Origin: Paracoccus zeaxanthinifaciens ATCC 21588
GTDB lineage: Bacteria > Pseudomonadota > Alphaproteobacteria > Rhodobacterales > Rhodobacteraceae
Assembly (NCBI RefSeq): GCF_000420145.1
Contig: NZ_ATUJ01000016.1
Span: 1-64,000 of the forward strand
Direction of reading: 5' to 3'
DNA: 64,000 nucleotides
Below are positions 63,920 to 64,000 of the stretch, piece by piece. The notes below the pieces were generated by a model. The model saw only the letters and a program-made list of their open reading frames with translations, did not search any database and was not told the DNA's origin. The translations under genes and the position numbers were made by a program. Position 1 is the first letter of the stretch. Each line of letters opens with the position of its first letter.

Positions 63920-64000
63920 TCATTCGCCGATGCTGGACAGGCTGTCGGCGGTCGCCGCGCTGCCCGTGATCGCGCTGAGCGTCTTCTGCCACTGCACATA
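63920..64000 (-). CDS. Partial gene at the right edge, C-terminal end only
   Basis: Only the last 26 codons and stop are inside the window (ending SLSSIGE). The reading frame is the same strand as kpsC and ends ten bases before its start, so it is an upstream member of the same operon. The tail has no recognised motif. By neighbourhood a polysaccharide export or synthesis protein is likely, but that is inference only. Confidence 0.55.
   Translation of the reverse strand, partial: YVQWQKTLSAITGSAATADSLSSIGE

Overview
The window is a 64 kb piece of chromosome from a GC-rich alphaproteobacterium of the Rhodobacteraceae, most likely Paracoccus or a close relative. The evidence is the gene content: a BztABCD-type amino-acid importer, an ATP12 chaperone next to rluC and crcB, the CtrA/SciP cell-cycle pair, a GTTC-N7-GTTC (alphaproteobacterial type) SOS box, GANTC sites, and KpsC-type capsule synthesis. 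There are no insertion sequences, prophages, CRISPR arrays or origins that I can see. No stretch of more than about 300 bases lacks a gene; the longest gene-free stretches (235-503, 16041-16304, 34645-34897) are described as leaders or promoter regions.

Region 1 (1-16040) is the ribosomal protein block: the end of tuf, then S10-spc-alpha (rpsJ rplCDWB rpsS rplV rpsC rplP rpmC rpsQ rplNXE rpsNH rplFR rpsE rpmD | rplO secY adk rpsMK rpoA rplQ). Two features stand out. Every intercistronic gap longer than about 70 bases holds a GC-rich hairpin. The spc operon is also cut between rpmD and rplO by a terminator and a gene on the opposite strand for a secreted cysteine-containing protein, and rplO-secY restarts from its own promoter.

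Region 2 (16041-26640) holds a luxR-luxI quorum-sensing pair, rarA, then crcB-rluC-HAD-ATP12 (overlapping stops and starts), then the bztABCD amino-acid ABC importer, ended by a strong bidirectional terminator. Region 3 (26641-34769) reads leftwards: rpmH-rnpA-yidD-ttcA, an EAL-domain gene, yidC-MOSC-engB-argB and sixA. Region 4 (34770-40228) has an orphan histidine kinase, two tandem copies of tRNA-Arg(ACG), a TPR-methyltransferase, tRNA-Ser(TGA), a lipoprotein, sufE and mnmA.

Region 5 (40229-46110) is a cell-cycle and DNA-maintenance stretch: sciP and ctrA, each with a CtrA-box-like site upstream, then ligA-recG, then a 31-residue membrane protein directly downstream of an exact GTTC-N7-GTTC SOS box and closed by its own terminator. 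This is the best candidate for something undescribed: an SOS-induced small membrane protein comparable in design to Caulobacter SidA. Region 6 (46111-64000) carries a SufU-like scaffold, hisI, gluQ, trmFO, rplY, an acyltransferase, an L-lactate dehydrogenase-type flavoenzyme, a TetR regulator, dnaG-rpoD with a cluster of GANTC sites between them, a BLUF blue-light sensor overlapping rpoD, rmuC, yjbQ, an SDR, nrdR-ribD and the capsule gene kpsC, running off the right edge into a partial gene.

Product calls rest on recognising protein families by eye; promoters and operators are motif matches only and were not tested against a background model.
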